The position numbers and the translations under genes are program-made. A model generated the notes under the pieces. It did no database searches. It was not told the DNA's origin and saw nothing but the letters and a program-made list of their open reading frames with translations. A DNA stretch of 64,000 nucleotides from Sipunculus nudus (lineage: Eukaryota; Annelida; Sipuncula; Golfingiida; Sipunculidae). Shown here piece after piece: positions 1 through 11,715 of this stretch (position 1 is its first letter; every line of letters starts with the position of its first letter). The DNA lies in NCBI GenBank assembly GCA_026874595.1, contig CM049313.1, positions 32,112,008-32,176,007 of the forward strand, given 5' to 3'.

Positions 1-128
1 TAGGCCTGTGAGCCTTGTTCTGGATATCACATGAATCTGCAGACAATTTTATTTTGTGTTGTATGTGAGTGCCAAAATTATATCAGAGTGCAGTTTGAGA
101 TTTCCTATGTAAGTGAAGAGGTATAATT
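1..128 (-). repeat. Fragment of interspersed repeat L (left piece)
   Basis: This stretch matches the reverse complement of about 60434-60560 with scattered substitutions and a small indel. The next part of the same repeat resumes at 5198-5312, so the repeat appears split by the DNA between. Related pieces lie near 22735-22755 and 36690-36745 (shared phrase GCACAGGTTCGCATTAGGC). No coding capacity is seen. Confidence 0.6.
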
Positions 129-3100
129 GACCTGACGGCGAGTGCGTGATCGACAGGTCTATTAGCCAATCAGCGAACGTGATTGCTGGACTGAAAACGA
201 GGCCACGTAAACACACGTGGAGGTCGGACATCAGGTCGGACATTTCTGACACGCGTGTAAACTTTCAATGCCCGATGGACCTGTCATCATAAAGGTGTTT
301 AATAAGGTCGAGGCATTTAGTTTGTATAAAAGTTACTCCAGGTATCATTCGAAGTAACTGAAATGTGTTTTCTTCCTTCTCTTCGTAATTAAATCACAAG
401 ACAAGGAGAAACGGAGGGATGGGACAAGGCTGGCCTGATTTTTCCCTGTCATATATTGAATCCATATTGACACATATGAAAGTCAAAGACCCAGCCAGTA
501 TGATCCTATACACCATCTGTTGGTAAACATTGGCCAGTAACCAGTGCTAAAAAGTGTTACATTTACCCCGAACCAGCGCGTCACTCTTCAAAGTTGATTG
601 GATTAAACAAAATGTAACAATCTCGGCCCTGTCGACAGTGCGTTTCCCACTCCCAGTCAAAGTATTCATGTGTTCATGTGCATGCGGCGATATGCAACCT
701 CCTGTTACCACAAATATAGTTGATATATCTCTGGTAAAAGGTCAGTAACTGTTATTGACGAGTATTCAAATTTAATTGTATAGCTCTCTTTTTTATTGTA
801 ACCATGTTGAAAATTAACATTACATTACACATTCATTGCCACTGAAAGATGCAAGACGGATGAACATTACTGCCAATATTGGTGTTAGTTACAACCCACA
901 GATCTGGTCATTGTTATAAAGCGTGAGCTCAAATTTTGGTGACCGGCCTAGATATTCTGATTATTTAAATGACAAAAAAAATTATACCGTAAATCATAAA
1001 GAAATTACCGAAAGACAATCAGAGGTACTATATTGAATAATTGAACTGAATAAATTAAAACGTGTAAACATCGGCTATAAATAGTACAATGCCTATATTT
1101 TTCACAGAAGTTTTTAAAAAAAAATCAATCTTAATATATTTAGTGATCACATGAAAATTGTTTGTTGATGTATGATTATATAAAAAAATCAATAATACAT
1201 TGCATTCTATGGCAGCATATACCCTGCCTGGGGGAGCATGTATGTAGCAAGAAAAGGGAAAAAATCCTTTTTTTACAATTAGTAAAAAAAGGGATAAAAA
1301 TCATATTTGTTATTAATATTGCACTTGGAATCAGACATGACAACCATGAGTAATAATTAGAAAATAATCATTAAGATGTTTCTATTCAACAATAAATAAG
1401 ATAAATGATAATTACTCACTGACTATATGTGTTTACATGCGTCATGAAAATTTCATTGAAATGGTGTGAGAAATTGTTAAAAAATAAATTCATGATTAAG
1501 GCTATAATGATGCATTACCTCAGAATATAATAAATACATGTACTCGTAAGTTGTAATTACGAAGTGTAACTATGTTAACTTTCAATAATTAAATTATAAA
1601 AAGTAAAATAAATACTTCATTAAACATTAAAGGTTATTATCTTCATGAAGATAATGTCTGGATGTATCACAATGTCTTTTATACTGAAAAAAATACCACA
1701 TTTAAGTCACAAATGGAGCATCACTTGCTATTTACAGTTCTCATTGACATGTACACAATAAGTCAATGTACTTATATTATTACATACATGAGTCACTGAC
1801 TGTTAAAAGGAAGAATCTAAAAAGTAATGCCACAAGTTGATTTAAGTGTAATTCACAGAACAACTCAATTTCTGTAAATAATGCACATGTATATATAAAA
1901 ACAGATAATTTGCACACATACACATCCTCACACACACAAACAAATGTTTATATACAGCCACAACAGCCTTTTTTGCAGGATTTTAAACAATTTTCTTCTG
2001 GCCTGGACCCCTCAAATCCTGTAGCAGGGGACCTTTTTAAGGCTTTCATATTAGTCTTCCTGGGTTGCCCCCCCCCCCCCTTTTCAAACCCTTGAGTTGT
2101 TATGGGTTCATAACTGAAATAAGATTTCAGTTATGGGAATCCTCTTATGGAAAAGCGTAGCAAGGGTATATTGGGATATTAGCAAAATAAACAGAGAAAA
2201 TGGAGGCAATTAAGCAAATTTCTTACCAATAATGGCTCATAAACTGTTCTGGAGTAAAAATAAATTATGTAGAAGTGCCCTTATAAGGAAGTTGTTAAGA
2301 TTTCAACTCCTGTTGTTTTTTTTTTAGCCTGCCATGCTGTCATGTTTATCTTTTGTCACATGACCCTGTCCTTGACCTTATTGATATGAGAAAAGTTGTC
2401 CTCTGATTATTGTCCCAAATATATTATAGTAAATATTGTTTCCATAATTTCCATAGGCAAATTTGTTAAAACCTTAAAAGATATAGCCATAAACTTATAA
2501 TGGACTTATTGTAGCCATATATTATCATTTACTCATAAGTATTATTCATGAAATAAGATTTTTAAATAGATTTATTAGCAATAAATTACTCTGGTACACC
2601 AGAGGTCAGGTCACAGGTCAGGTCATGGGTGACCAGAGTTCATGCCTCAGCAACACGGCTGTGTCAGTGATGGTCTTCTGCTCTTCTCTTCATGATAAAA
2701 TGCTGTTATATCATATATAACATAAACAGGAGATTCCACATGTATGGAAACTGATATATAAAGGATATATAGGTAGAGTGAACATAGTTTAAGCTGCATC
2801 TTATTCTTAATTACTCTTTTATTCTTTCCTTCTGATAAATCAGAAGGACTGCTACGATATTTCGTAAGAACATATTCAAGGCTGAGTCTGGAGCCCGGGT
2901 CACCTGGTGTGTAATTCTCAGCCTTGCACCAAGGCAAACCCTTGAGCCGCCCTTGAAATATATATATATACACTAGTACCTGTCGTGAGGGGACACCTTC
3001 GGGATTTCGCCAAAGTGTTCCTACATTGCAGGTGTCCCTTCGTGAGAGGGAGGGACATATGGGCGTGGATGTAGGTTGGGCGAGGGGGGGGGGGGATTAT

Positions 3101-3885
3101 TGTACTGATATTGGTTCAACAGTTGAAATAAAAAAACCTCAAATATAGAAAATTGATTTATTCCAGAAGAAAACATGATATTAACATATTTACATTATAA
3201 GACAACTGTTAATTAGCATGTACGTTGACTGATTGAGTTACTCAGTTTATTACTCCTTGTGCTTACCTTGATCAGTGTTTGATTAACAAACAATCTCAAT
3301 TTAGTGGTGATTAAAACAGGATGTAAGCTTTGATGTTATCAAAGGCATAAATTGCCGTGCCCCGTTTTCACGTGATCGGTCATGCGAAAACTCCAACAAA
3401 CCTAGGCCCAGCCAAGCACATAAGTCACGGAGATAGGGTGTTAAACACATTTCAGGATATGTTAAATGATAAATTATCTAAATATTCATGTTAAACTGGG
3501 TCATGGTTGTGATTTTTCAAGGAAAAGTATTCTTCGCAGGAGTCGGCATCAACCAGTTTGCACCAGCTGTTCCATTACACTGATGCTTGTTTCAGGGCCC
3601 CGTCAAAACAAGTATAGGCCCCGAAACATGTATTTATAATTAGAGCCTGTCCCATGGTATCACGTGTTACAAGCGGTTGATGGCTCATGTGATCAAAAAG
3701 TCTCACTTTATTGGTTGTCAGCATTGACTCAGAGAGGGGTATTATGAAATGATGTTATTGTTAAATTGAACAAGGGAAGCGTGTCAGTTCGGGGAAACCC
3801 CTCAGGACCGCGTGTTTACAAGCAGTTGATGGCCCATGTGATCAAACAACGTCATTTTATTGGCTGTTGGCATTGACTGCGAGTG

Positions 3886-3931
3886 GCGTATTACCAGAGA
3901 GCTTATCGGACGAAGCTCTCTGGTATTACGC
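3886..3931. repeat. 19-bp-stem hairpin
   Basis: The arms 3886-3904 (GCGTATTACCAGAGAGCTT) and 3913-3931 are inverted copies with one mismatch, around an 8-nt loop. The same hairpin is at 8019-8064 in the duplicated unit. No function is assigned. Confidence 0.85.
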
Positions 3932-4209
3932 ATTGAAGCGTGTTAGGTTGGTCAGCATGGGAAACCCCTCGGTCATCTGGTCATGTACTGAAAACGATCT
4001 CCGTGAGTCGGTGTCCGTCCGGATTTCTGACTCTAGTGTCCGCTCATGATAGGGTTTTCAACCAAATATTACTGTCCTCTGTCCGCGTTTAGCAGGTGTC
4101 CGCTCATGATAGGTCAATTTTAATGGGAAACGCGTCCGGACAATGGCTTAGTGTTCGTACATTGAAGGTGTCCGCTCGTGCTCGGGTTCGCTCACGGCAG
4201 GTACTGCTG

Positions 4210-4268
<59 letters not shown>
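4210..4268. repeat. (TA)n microsatellite
   Basis: This is a run of about 59 bases of alternating T and A with one C interruption. It has exactly the same length in the second duplicated unit (8343-8401). Open frames across it encode only Tyr-Ile repeats and are not genes. Confidence 0.95.
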
Positions 4269-4272
<4 letters not shown>

Positions 4273-5197
4273 TTGTTCCACCACCCCTTTAACACAATAC
4301 AAGAGATTTGGGACTTTCATAAAAAAGTATCTGTGTCATATATGCATTTAAATTTCTTCTTGTTTACACATCTTTTTTCCTGTGTATAAACAGGGTGCTT
4401 CCTAGTACTTACATCAATATACATGCAATATTTGATAATAATTTTTACTTCAGTTTCAAATCTGTATTATTCAATAATTTTCTCAGTTTATTAAATTTTA
4501 TATAACATACTTGATATATGATTAATATAAATTAATAATTCATTGTTTGAATACTGTAGGGTATTGACACTAGTTTGATTTTTATTATTAATTTCAATTG
4601 GAAAACTGATTTGACAAAACAAACTTTCAATATTTATAAAATCTCTGCTTGAGCAAAACATACTTAGCAAGACTTCCTTTAATGTTTATAAAAAAATGAG
4701 TTATCCCCCCCCCCTCCATACAGCATGTCTTCTTTTACCTGTATGGAAGTAACACTTTTTACGTTGTCTTCCTAATTTTTTTGTTGAAACTGCACCCTAG
4801 GTGATAAACAAATATTTTAATAACTGTTACTTTGTTGTTTTTCAAATTTGTTCTACTGGACTAGAACAAAGTGTTTATTTTAACCAACCGCTCAGGTGTC
4901 ATGGCTGATGCGAGGGATCAGCTGATTAGTTCTCTGACACCGGCCGTATCAATCAGAAACAGGCGCAAATTTATCAAACTTCTCAATTTTATTGTTAAAA
5001 CATCTCTGTAGACTCCATATGTACACTTTCAACCTAAGGGTGCGTTCTTTGTAAAATTAATACTGTTTGAAGTCTGGTGCGATGTACGGCTGAAGTGCCG
5101 GTTCCACGTGTACAAACAACACGCTTTCTTGGTTTAATGTCCTACCTAGCAACCGTTTCTAAGGTGGGCGGAGCTAACTGGTCCCTGCCGTCACGTC

Positions 5198-5707
5198 AAT
5201 TAAGACGGATGGTAATAAATGAACTCTTTAGTAATAATCAATGTGTAATAAGGTAGTAGAATATATAAAATGTTTATATAAATATATGTAAAACTGTACT
5301 TATTTGAAAGATGAAACCATATGTTGGAAGTCTGTACCCTGACCATGCCCCTCACCTTCCCCAGATGCCTTTGACAGCCAGTATGTGATATGAAATGGCA
5401 TCACCAATATATAGTCCTTATTTGTGCAAGATATTTAATGCAAAAGGTTATAAAAAACAGTCAAAATGCATGCCCTGAGACTCCTATGTATTATTTAAAC
5501 TTCACCACCAGCATGGACTTTTAGCACTACTGTACAGTTAGCACTACTGTTGACATGCATACAAGTTTCACAGGCCCACCAGAAAAAAATTACAGGCCCT
5601 TGTATTTTTTTTGTAAAAATAAAAAAAAGGAATTGAAAACTAAAAAAATATAATTAACCATTTATGATCTATTTGTATAACGTTTCCCAAAGGCTTGGGG
5701 TATTCAT
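5198..5707 (-). repeat. Repeat L (right piece) and AT-rich spacer
   Basis: Positions 5198-5312 match the reverse complement of about 60320-60430 and continue repeat L from position 128. The remainder to 5707 is AT-rich DNA in which I see no gene. The same DNA is repeated at 9331-9840. Confidence 0.5.
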
Positions 5708-7157
5708 TGTATCCGCCAAAACAGAGTTTTGGGGATACTATGTTTTCAGCTGCACGCCGCCGCCGCAGCGTAGGTTTCCGGAGAACTCCTCCGTAACCGC
5801 CGGGCGGAATTTTACGAAACCCGGGATTATGTTCGGGTCACTTGTGAACTGCTGCGCCCCAATTTTGTTTTGACCTCTGACCTTTCCTCTGCGCTCTGCG
5901 TCCGTTTGTGCGTCTGTTTCCACACATAAACCCACATATCTCGGGAACCATTTGACCAGGAAAATTCTTTTGCACAAATGTAGCCCTTGGAGAGCTTTAT
6001 AACATACACAAAAAATGGTGGCGCCACCTGCAACCATGTTTGCACAGTGTCCATCTGTTCGTCTGCCTTGGGTTAAAATCACTCATATCTCTGCAGTGAC
6101 TTGACTAATTAACCTGAAATTTGGCATGCGTATACATCCTGGATAGCTTTTCTGATTTTGTGACAGGTGGTGCCACCTACATTCACGTTTACGCTGCGGA
6201 CATCCAAGCTCATATCTCGGGAACCGTTTGACCCATCAGGAAAATTTTTTTTGCTCAAATGTAGCCCTTGGAGAGCTTTATAACATACACAAAAAAAAGG
6301 GGGCACCACCTGCAACCATTTTTGAACAGTGTCCATCTGTTCATCTGCCTTTGGAGAAAATCAGTCATATCTCTGCATTGGTTGGACTTATTCACCTGAA
6401 ATTCGGCATGTGTATACATCCTGGATAGCTTTTCTGATTTTATGACAGGTGGCGCCACCTACATTCATGTTTACGTTGCAGACATCCAAGCTCATATCTT
6501 AGGAACCGTTTGACCGATCAGGCTAAAAATTTTATACAAATGTAGCCCTTGGATAGCTTTATTAAATACACTAAAAATTGTGACGCCACCTGCAACCACT
6601 TTTGCACAGTGTCCGTCTGTTTGTCTGCCATGGGATAAAATTACTCATATCCGGCAGTGATTTGACATATCTGCTAAAAATTTTGCAGGTTTATAAATCC
6701 TGGATAGCTTTTTCGATTTTATGACAGGTTGCGCCTACTACATTCTAGTTTATGCAGCAGACATCCAAGCTCATATCTTGGGAACCGTTTGACCGATTGG
6801 GCCAAAGTTTTGCATGTGTATAGTTCTCACATAGCTCTTTATCATACGCAAAACTGGTGGCGCCACCTGCAACCATTTTTGTACAGCGTCCATCTGTTTG
6901 TCTGTCGTGGGCTAAAATCACTCATATACATGTAGTGGTTTGACCTATCTGCCTTAAATTTTGCATATGTATACAACTTGGACGGCTTTCTGGTTTTTGT
7001 GGTAGGTGGCGCAACCTACTTACACAATTTGGCTGCAGACATCCATGCTTATATGCAACACTTCACTCTATTTCCCCTTGCCACTCAATCCATGCCTCAC
7101 TTCACCCGTTCCACTCTGATTTAGGCGGATACACGTAGTCGACTGCCCGTATTCTAG
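5708..7157 (+). mobile_element. R1 element copy 1 (Helentron/pearl-like, non-autonomous)
   Basis: The head TGTATCCGCC folds with a nearby inverted copy (degenerate here). The 3' end carries an inverted head motif (GGCGGATAC), then a short arm pair and TATTCTAG, followed by T. The core is a tandem array with a 280-bp period: its palindrome-bearing segments recur at about 6161, 6441 and 6721, most with GGTGGCGCCACC or a one-base variant. The period is not divisible by three, the frames contain stops, and no Rep or helicase motif is present. The right flank is an R2 repeat interrupted here. Confidence 0.75.
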
Positions 7158-7582
7158 TTGTTTTAAGTTATGGGCCCAAACATAATGCACTTTGTAAAAA
7201 ATCAAGAAATATATTTACTCCCTTAACAAGTTGATTGCTGAAGCTAGAGATTTTTTGTCAGGGATGTAACATTATTTAATCAAGATTCAATTGAATACCC
7301 AAAATTAGTTCTGAATTTTTCAAATTTTATAAGTTATTAGTATAAATATAAAATTAGTACCTTAAATTTTGCCAAACTTTGACCATGGCATGTTTATTTC
7401 CTGTGAGCACTGTTGATATAATTTTCATATCATGCACACATAAATATTTCAGCTTTTTAGTTTAAAAAGCTGAAAGAAATTGGCCAAAAATTGTAGCTTT
7501 TATTAATGTTTTTATGAGACCATGTCAGACCTTGGCTCTCTGTAGCACCTCTTGAGTCACCTGTATGTTGACCTTGTTGAAC
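7158..7582 (+). repeat. R2 internal fragment (unit 1)
   Basis: This matches the interior of R2 (for example 49375-49794), starting at the T after the R1 tail and stopping at the duplication junction. No gene is seen. Confidence 0.8.
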
Positions 7583-8342
7583 TTTCAGGATATGTTAAAT
7601 GATAAATTATCTAAATATTCATGTTAAACTGGGTCATGGTTGTGATTTTTCAAGGAAAAGTATTCTTCGCAGGAGTCGGCATCAACCAGTTTGCACCAGC
7701 TGTTCCATTACACTGATGCTTGTTTCAGGGCCCCGTCAAAACAAGTATAGGCCCCGAAACATGTATTTATAATTAGAGCCTGTCCCATGGTATCACGTGT
7801 TACAAGCGGTTGATGGCTCATGTGATCAAAAAGTCTCACTTTATTGGTTGTCAGCATTGACTCAGAGAGGGGTATTATGAAATGATGTTATTGTTAAATT
7901 GAACAAGGGAAGCGTGTCAGTTCGGGGAAACCCCTCAGGACCGCGTGTTTACAAGCAGTTGATGGCCCATGTGATCAAACAACGTCATTTTATTGGCTGT
8001 TGGCATTGACTGCGAGTGGCGTATTACCAGAGAGCTTATCGGACGAAGCTCTCTGGTATTACGCATTGAAGCGTGTTAGGTTGGTCAGCATGGGAAACCC
8101 CTCGGTCATCTGGTCATGTACTGAAAACGATCTCCGTGAGTCGGTGTCCGTCCGGATTTCTGACTCTAGTGTCCGCTCATGATAGGGTTTTCAACCAAAT
8201 ATTACTGTCCTCTGTCCGCGTTTAGCAGGTGTCCGCTCATGATAGGTCAATTTTAATGGGAAACGCGTCCGGACAATGGCTTAGTGTTCGTACATTGAAG
8301 GTGTCCGCTCGTGCTCGGGTTCGCTCACGGCAGGTACTGCTG

Positions 8343-8405
<63 letters not shown>

Positions 8406-11400
8406 TTGTTCCACCACCCCTTTAACACAATACAAGAGATTTGGGACTTTCATAAAAAAGTATCTGTGTCATATATGCATTTAAATTTCTTCTTGTTTAC
8501 ACATCTTTTTTCCTGTGTATAAACAGGGTGCTTCCTAGTACTTACATCAATATACATGCAATATTTGATAATAATTTTTACTTCAGTTTCAAATCTGTAT
8601 TATTCAATAATTTTCTCAGTTTATTAAATTTTATATAACATACTTGATATATGATTAATATAAATTAATAATTCATTGTTTGAATACTGTAGGGTATTGA
8701 CACTAGTTTGATTTTTATTATTAATTTCAATTGGAAAACTGATTTGACAAAACAAACTTTCAATATTTATAAAATCTCTGCTTGAGCAAAACATACTTAG
8801 CAAGACTTCCTTTAATGTTTATAAAAAAATGAGTTATCCCCCCCCCCTCCATACAGCATGTCTTCTTTTACCTGTATGGAAGTAACACTTTTTACGTTGT
8901 CTTCCTAATTTTTTTGTTGAAACTGCACCCTAGGTGATAAACAAATATTTTAATAACTGTTACTTTGTTGTTTTTCAAATTTGTTCTACTGGACTAGAAC
9001 AAAGTGTTTATTTTAACCAACCGCTCAGGTGTCATGGCTGATGCGAGGGATCAGCTGATTAGTTCTCTGACACCGGCCGTATCAATCAGAAACAGGCGCA
9101 AATTTATCAAACTTCTCAATTTTATTGTTAAAACATCTCTGTAGACTCCATATGTACACTTTCAACCTAAGGGTGCGTTCTTTGTAAAATTAATACTGTT
9201 TGAAGTCTGGTGCGATGTACGGCTGAAGTGCCGGTTCCACGTGTACAAACAACACGCTTTCTTGGTTTAATGTCCTACCTAGCAACCGTTTCTAAGGTGG
9301 GCGGAGCTAACTGGTCCCTGCCGTCACGTCAATTAAGACGGATGGTAATAAATGAACTCTTTAGTAATAATCAATGTGTAATAAGGTAGTAGAATATATA
9401 AAATGTTTATATAAATATATGTAAAACTGTACTTATTTGAAAGATGAAACCATATGTTGGAAGTCTGTACCCTGACCATGCCCCTCACCTTCCCCAGATG
9501 CCTTTGACAGCCAGTATGTGATATGAAATGGCATCACCAATATATAGTCCTTATTTGTGCAAGATATTTAATGCAAAAGGTTATAAAAAACAGTCAAAAT
9601 GCATGCCCTGAGACTCCTATGTATTATTTAAACTTCACCACCAGCATGGACTTTTAGCACTACTGTACAGTTAGCACTACTGTTGACATGCATACAAGTT
9701 TCACAGGCCCACCAGAAAAAAATTACAGGCCCTTGTATTTTTTTTGTAAAAATAAAAAAAAGGAATTGAAAACTAAAAAAATATAATTAACCATTTATGA
9801 TCTATTTGTATAACGTTTCCCAAAGGCTTGGGGTATTCATTGTATCCGCCAAAACAGAGTTTTGGGGATACTATGTTTTCAGCTGCACGCCGCCGCCGCA
9901 GCGTAGGTTTCCGGAGAACTCCTCCGTAACCGCCGGGCGGAATTTTACGAAACCCGGGATTATGTTCGGGTCACTTGTGAACTGCTGCGCCCCAATTTTG
10001 TTTTGACCTCTGACCTTTCCTCTGCGCTCTGCGTCCGTTTGTGCGTCTGTTTCCACACATAAACCCACATATCTCGGGAACCATTTGACCAGGAAAATTC
10101 TTTTGCACAAATGTAGCCCTTGGAGAGCTTTATAACATACACAAAAAATGGTGGCGCCACCTGCAACCATGTTTGCACAGTGTCCATCTGTTCGTCTGCC
10201 TTGGGTTAAAATCACTCATATCTCTGCAGTGACTTGACTAATTAACCTGAAATTTGGCATGCGTATACATCCTGGATAGCTTTTCTGATTTTGTGACAGG
10301 TGGTGCCACCTACATTCACGTTTACGCTGCGGACATCCAAGCTCATATCTCGGGAACCGTTTGACCCATCAGGAAAATTTTTTTTGCTCAAATGTAGCCC
10401 TTGGAGAGCTTTATAACATACACAAAAAAAAGGGGGCACCACCTGCAACCATTTTTGAACAGTGTCCATCTGTTCATCTGCCTTTGGAGAAAATCAGTCA
10501 TATCTCTGCATTGGTTGGACTTATTCACCTGAAATTCGGCATGTGTATACATCCTGGATAGCTTTTCTGATTTTATGACAGGTGGCGCCACCTACATTCA
10601 TGTTTACGTTGCAGACATCCAAGCTCATATCTTAGGAACCGTTTGACCGATCAGGCTAAAAATTTTATACAAATGTAGCCCTTGGATAGCTTTATTAAAT
10701 ACACTAAAAATTGTGACGCCACCTGCAACCACTTTTGCACAGTGTCCGTCTGTTTGTCTGCCATGGGATAAAATTACTCATATCCGGCAGTGATTTGACA
10801 TATCTGCTAAAAATTTTGCAGGTTTATAAATCCTGGATAGCTTTTTCGATTTTATGACAGGTTGCGCCTACTACATTCTAGTTTATGCAGCAGACATCCA
10901 AGCTCATATCTTGGGAACCGTTTGACCGATTGGGCCAAAGTTTTGCATGTGTATAGTTCTCACATAGCTCTTTATCATACGCAAAACTGGTGGCGCCACC
11001 TGCAACCATTTTTGTACAGCGTCCATCTGTTTGTCTGTCGTGGGCTAAAATCACTCATATACATGTAGTGGTTTGACCTATCTGCCTTAAATTTTGCATA
11101 TGTATACAACTTGGACGGCTTTCTGGTTTTTGTGGTAGGTGGCGCAACCTACTTACACAATTTGGCTGCAGACATCCATGCTTATATGCAACACTTCACT
11201 CTATTTCCCCTTGCCACTCAATCCATGCCTCACTTCACCCGTTCCACTCTGATTTAGGCGGATACACGTAGTCGACTGCCCGTATTCTAGTTGTTTTAAG
11301 TTATGGGCCCAAACATAATGCACTTTGTAAAAAATCAAGAAATATATTTACTCCCTTAACAAGTTGATTGCTGAAGCTAGAGATTTTTTGTCAGGGATGT

Positions 11401-11715
11401 AACATTATTTAATCAAGATTCAATTGAATACCCAAAATTAGTTCTGAATTTTTCAAATTTTATAAGTTATTAGTATAAATATAAAATTAGTACCTTAAAT
11501 TTTGCCAAACTTTGACCATGGCATGTTTATTTCCTGTGAGCACTGTTGATATAATTTTCATATCATGCACACATAAATATTTCAGCTTTTTAGTTTAAAA
11601 AGCTGAAAGAAATTGGCCAAAAATTGTAGCTTTTATTAATGTTTTTATGAGACCATGTCAGACCTTGGCTCTCTGTAGCACCTCTTGAGTCACCTGTATG
11701 TTGACCTTGTTGAAC
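7583..11715 (+). repeat. 4133-bp tandem duplication, unit 2
   Basis: This is the second copy of 3450-7582. I found no differences by eye, and all open frames compared translate identically. After 11715 the sequence runs on into the rest of an R2 element, while unit 1 jumps back to its own start, so unit 2 carries the natural downstream continuation. The perfect identity implies either a very recent event or an assembly duplication. Confidence 0.95.
9841..11290 (+). mobile_element. R1 element copy 2 (inside duplicated unit 2)
   Basis: This duplicates the R1 copy at 5708-7157, displaced by 4133 bp. It is a product of the tandem duplication, not an independent insertion. Confidence 0.8.

Larger units (their letters stand above)
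129..5197. mobile_element. Possible TIR insertion of about 5.1 kb splitting repeat L
   Basis: Repeat L is continuous in the copy at 60310-60560 but is interrupted here. The left edge reads AATT then GACCTGACGGC. The right edge reads GCCGTCACGTC then AATT. This gives 11-bp inverted ends with one mismatch and a possible 4-bp AATT target duplication. The interior shows no transposase. It holds AT-rich DNA, a poly-C run near 2071, a poly-G run near 3085, a diverged ~150-bp direct repeat at about 3660-3890 and the hairpin at 3886-3931. The right end lies inside the 4133-bp duplicated unit and therefore recurs at 9330. The short ends make this tentative. Confidence 0.4.
3450..7582 (+). repeat. 4133-bp tandem duplication, unit 1
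   Basis: Every landmark in this unit recurs exactly 4133 bp downstream with no length change, including the (TA)n tract, homopolymer runs and the R1 element. The base before the unit (3449) differs from the base before unit 2 (7582). The six bases TTTCAG occur at 3450, 7583 and 11716, so the junction shows 6-bp microhomology. The unit spans the right part of the 129-5197 insertion, a piece of repeat L, one R1 element and an R2 fragment. Confidence 0.95.

Noticed and set aside
554-748. 64-residue frame near the window start as an upstream GNB5 exon
   Set aside because: No coiled-coil or acidic/lysine pattern of the beta-5 N-terminus, and no fitting phase-1 donor.
4096-4389. 97-residue frame with Tyr-Ile repeats, also at 8229-8522
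   Set aside because: It runs through a TA microsatellite and has no domain. The second copy is only the tandem duplication.
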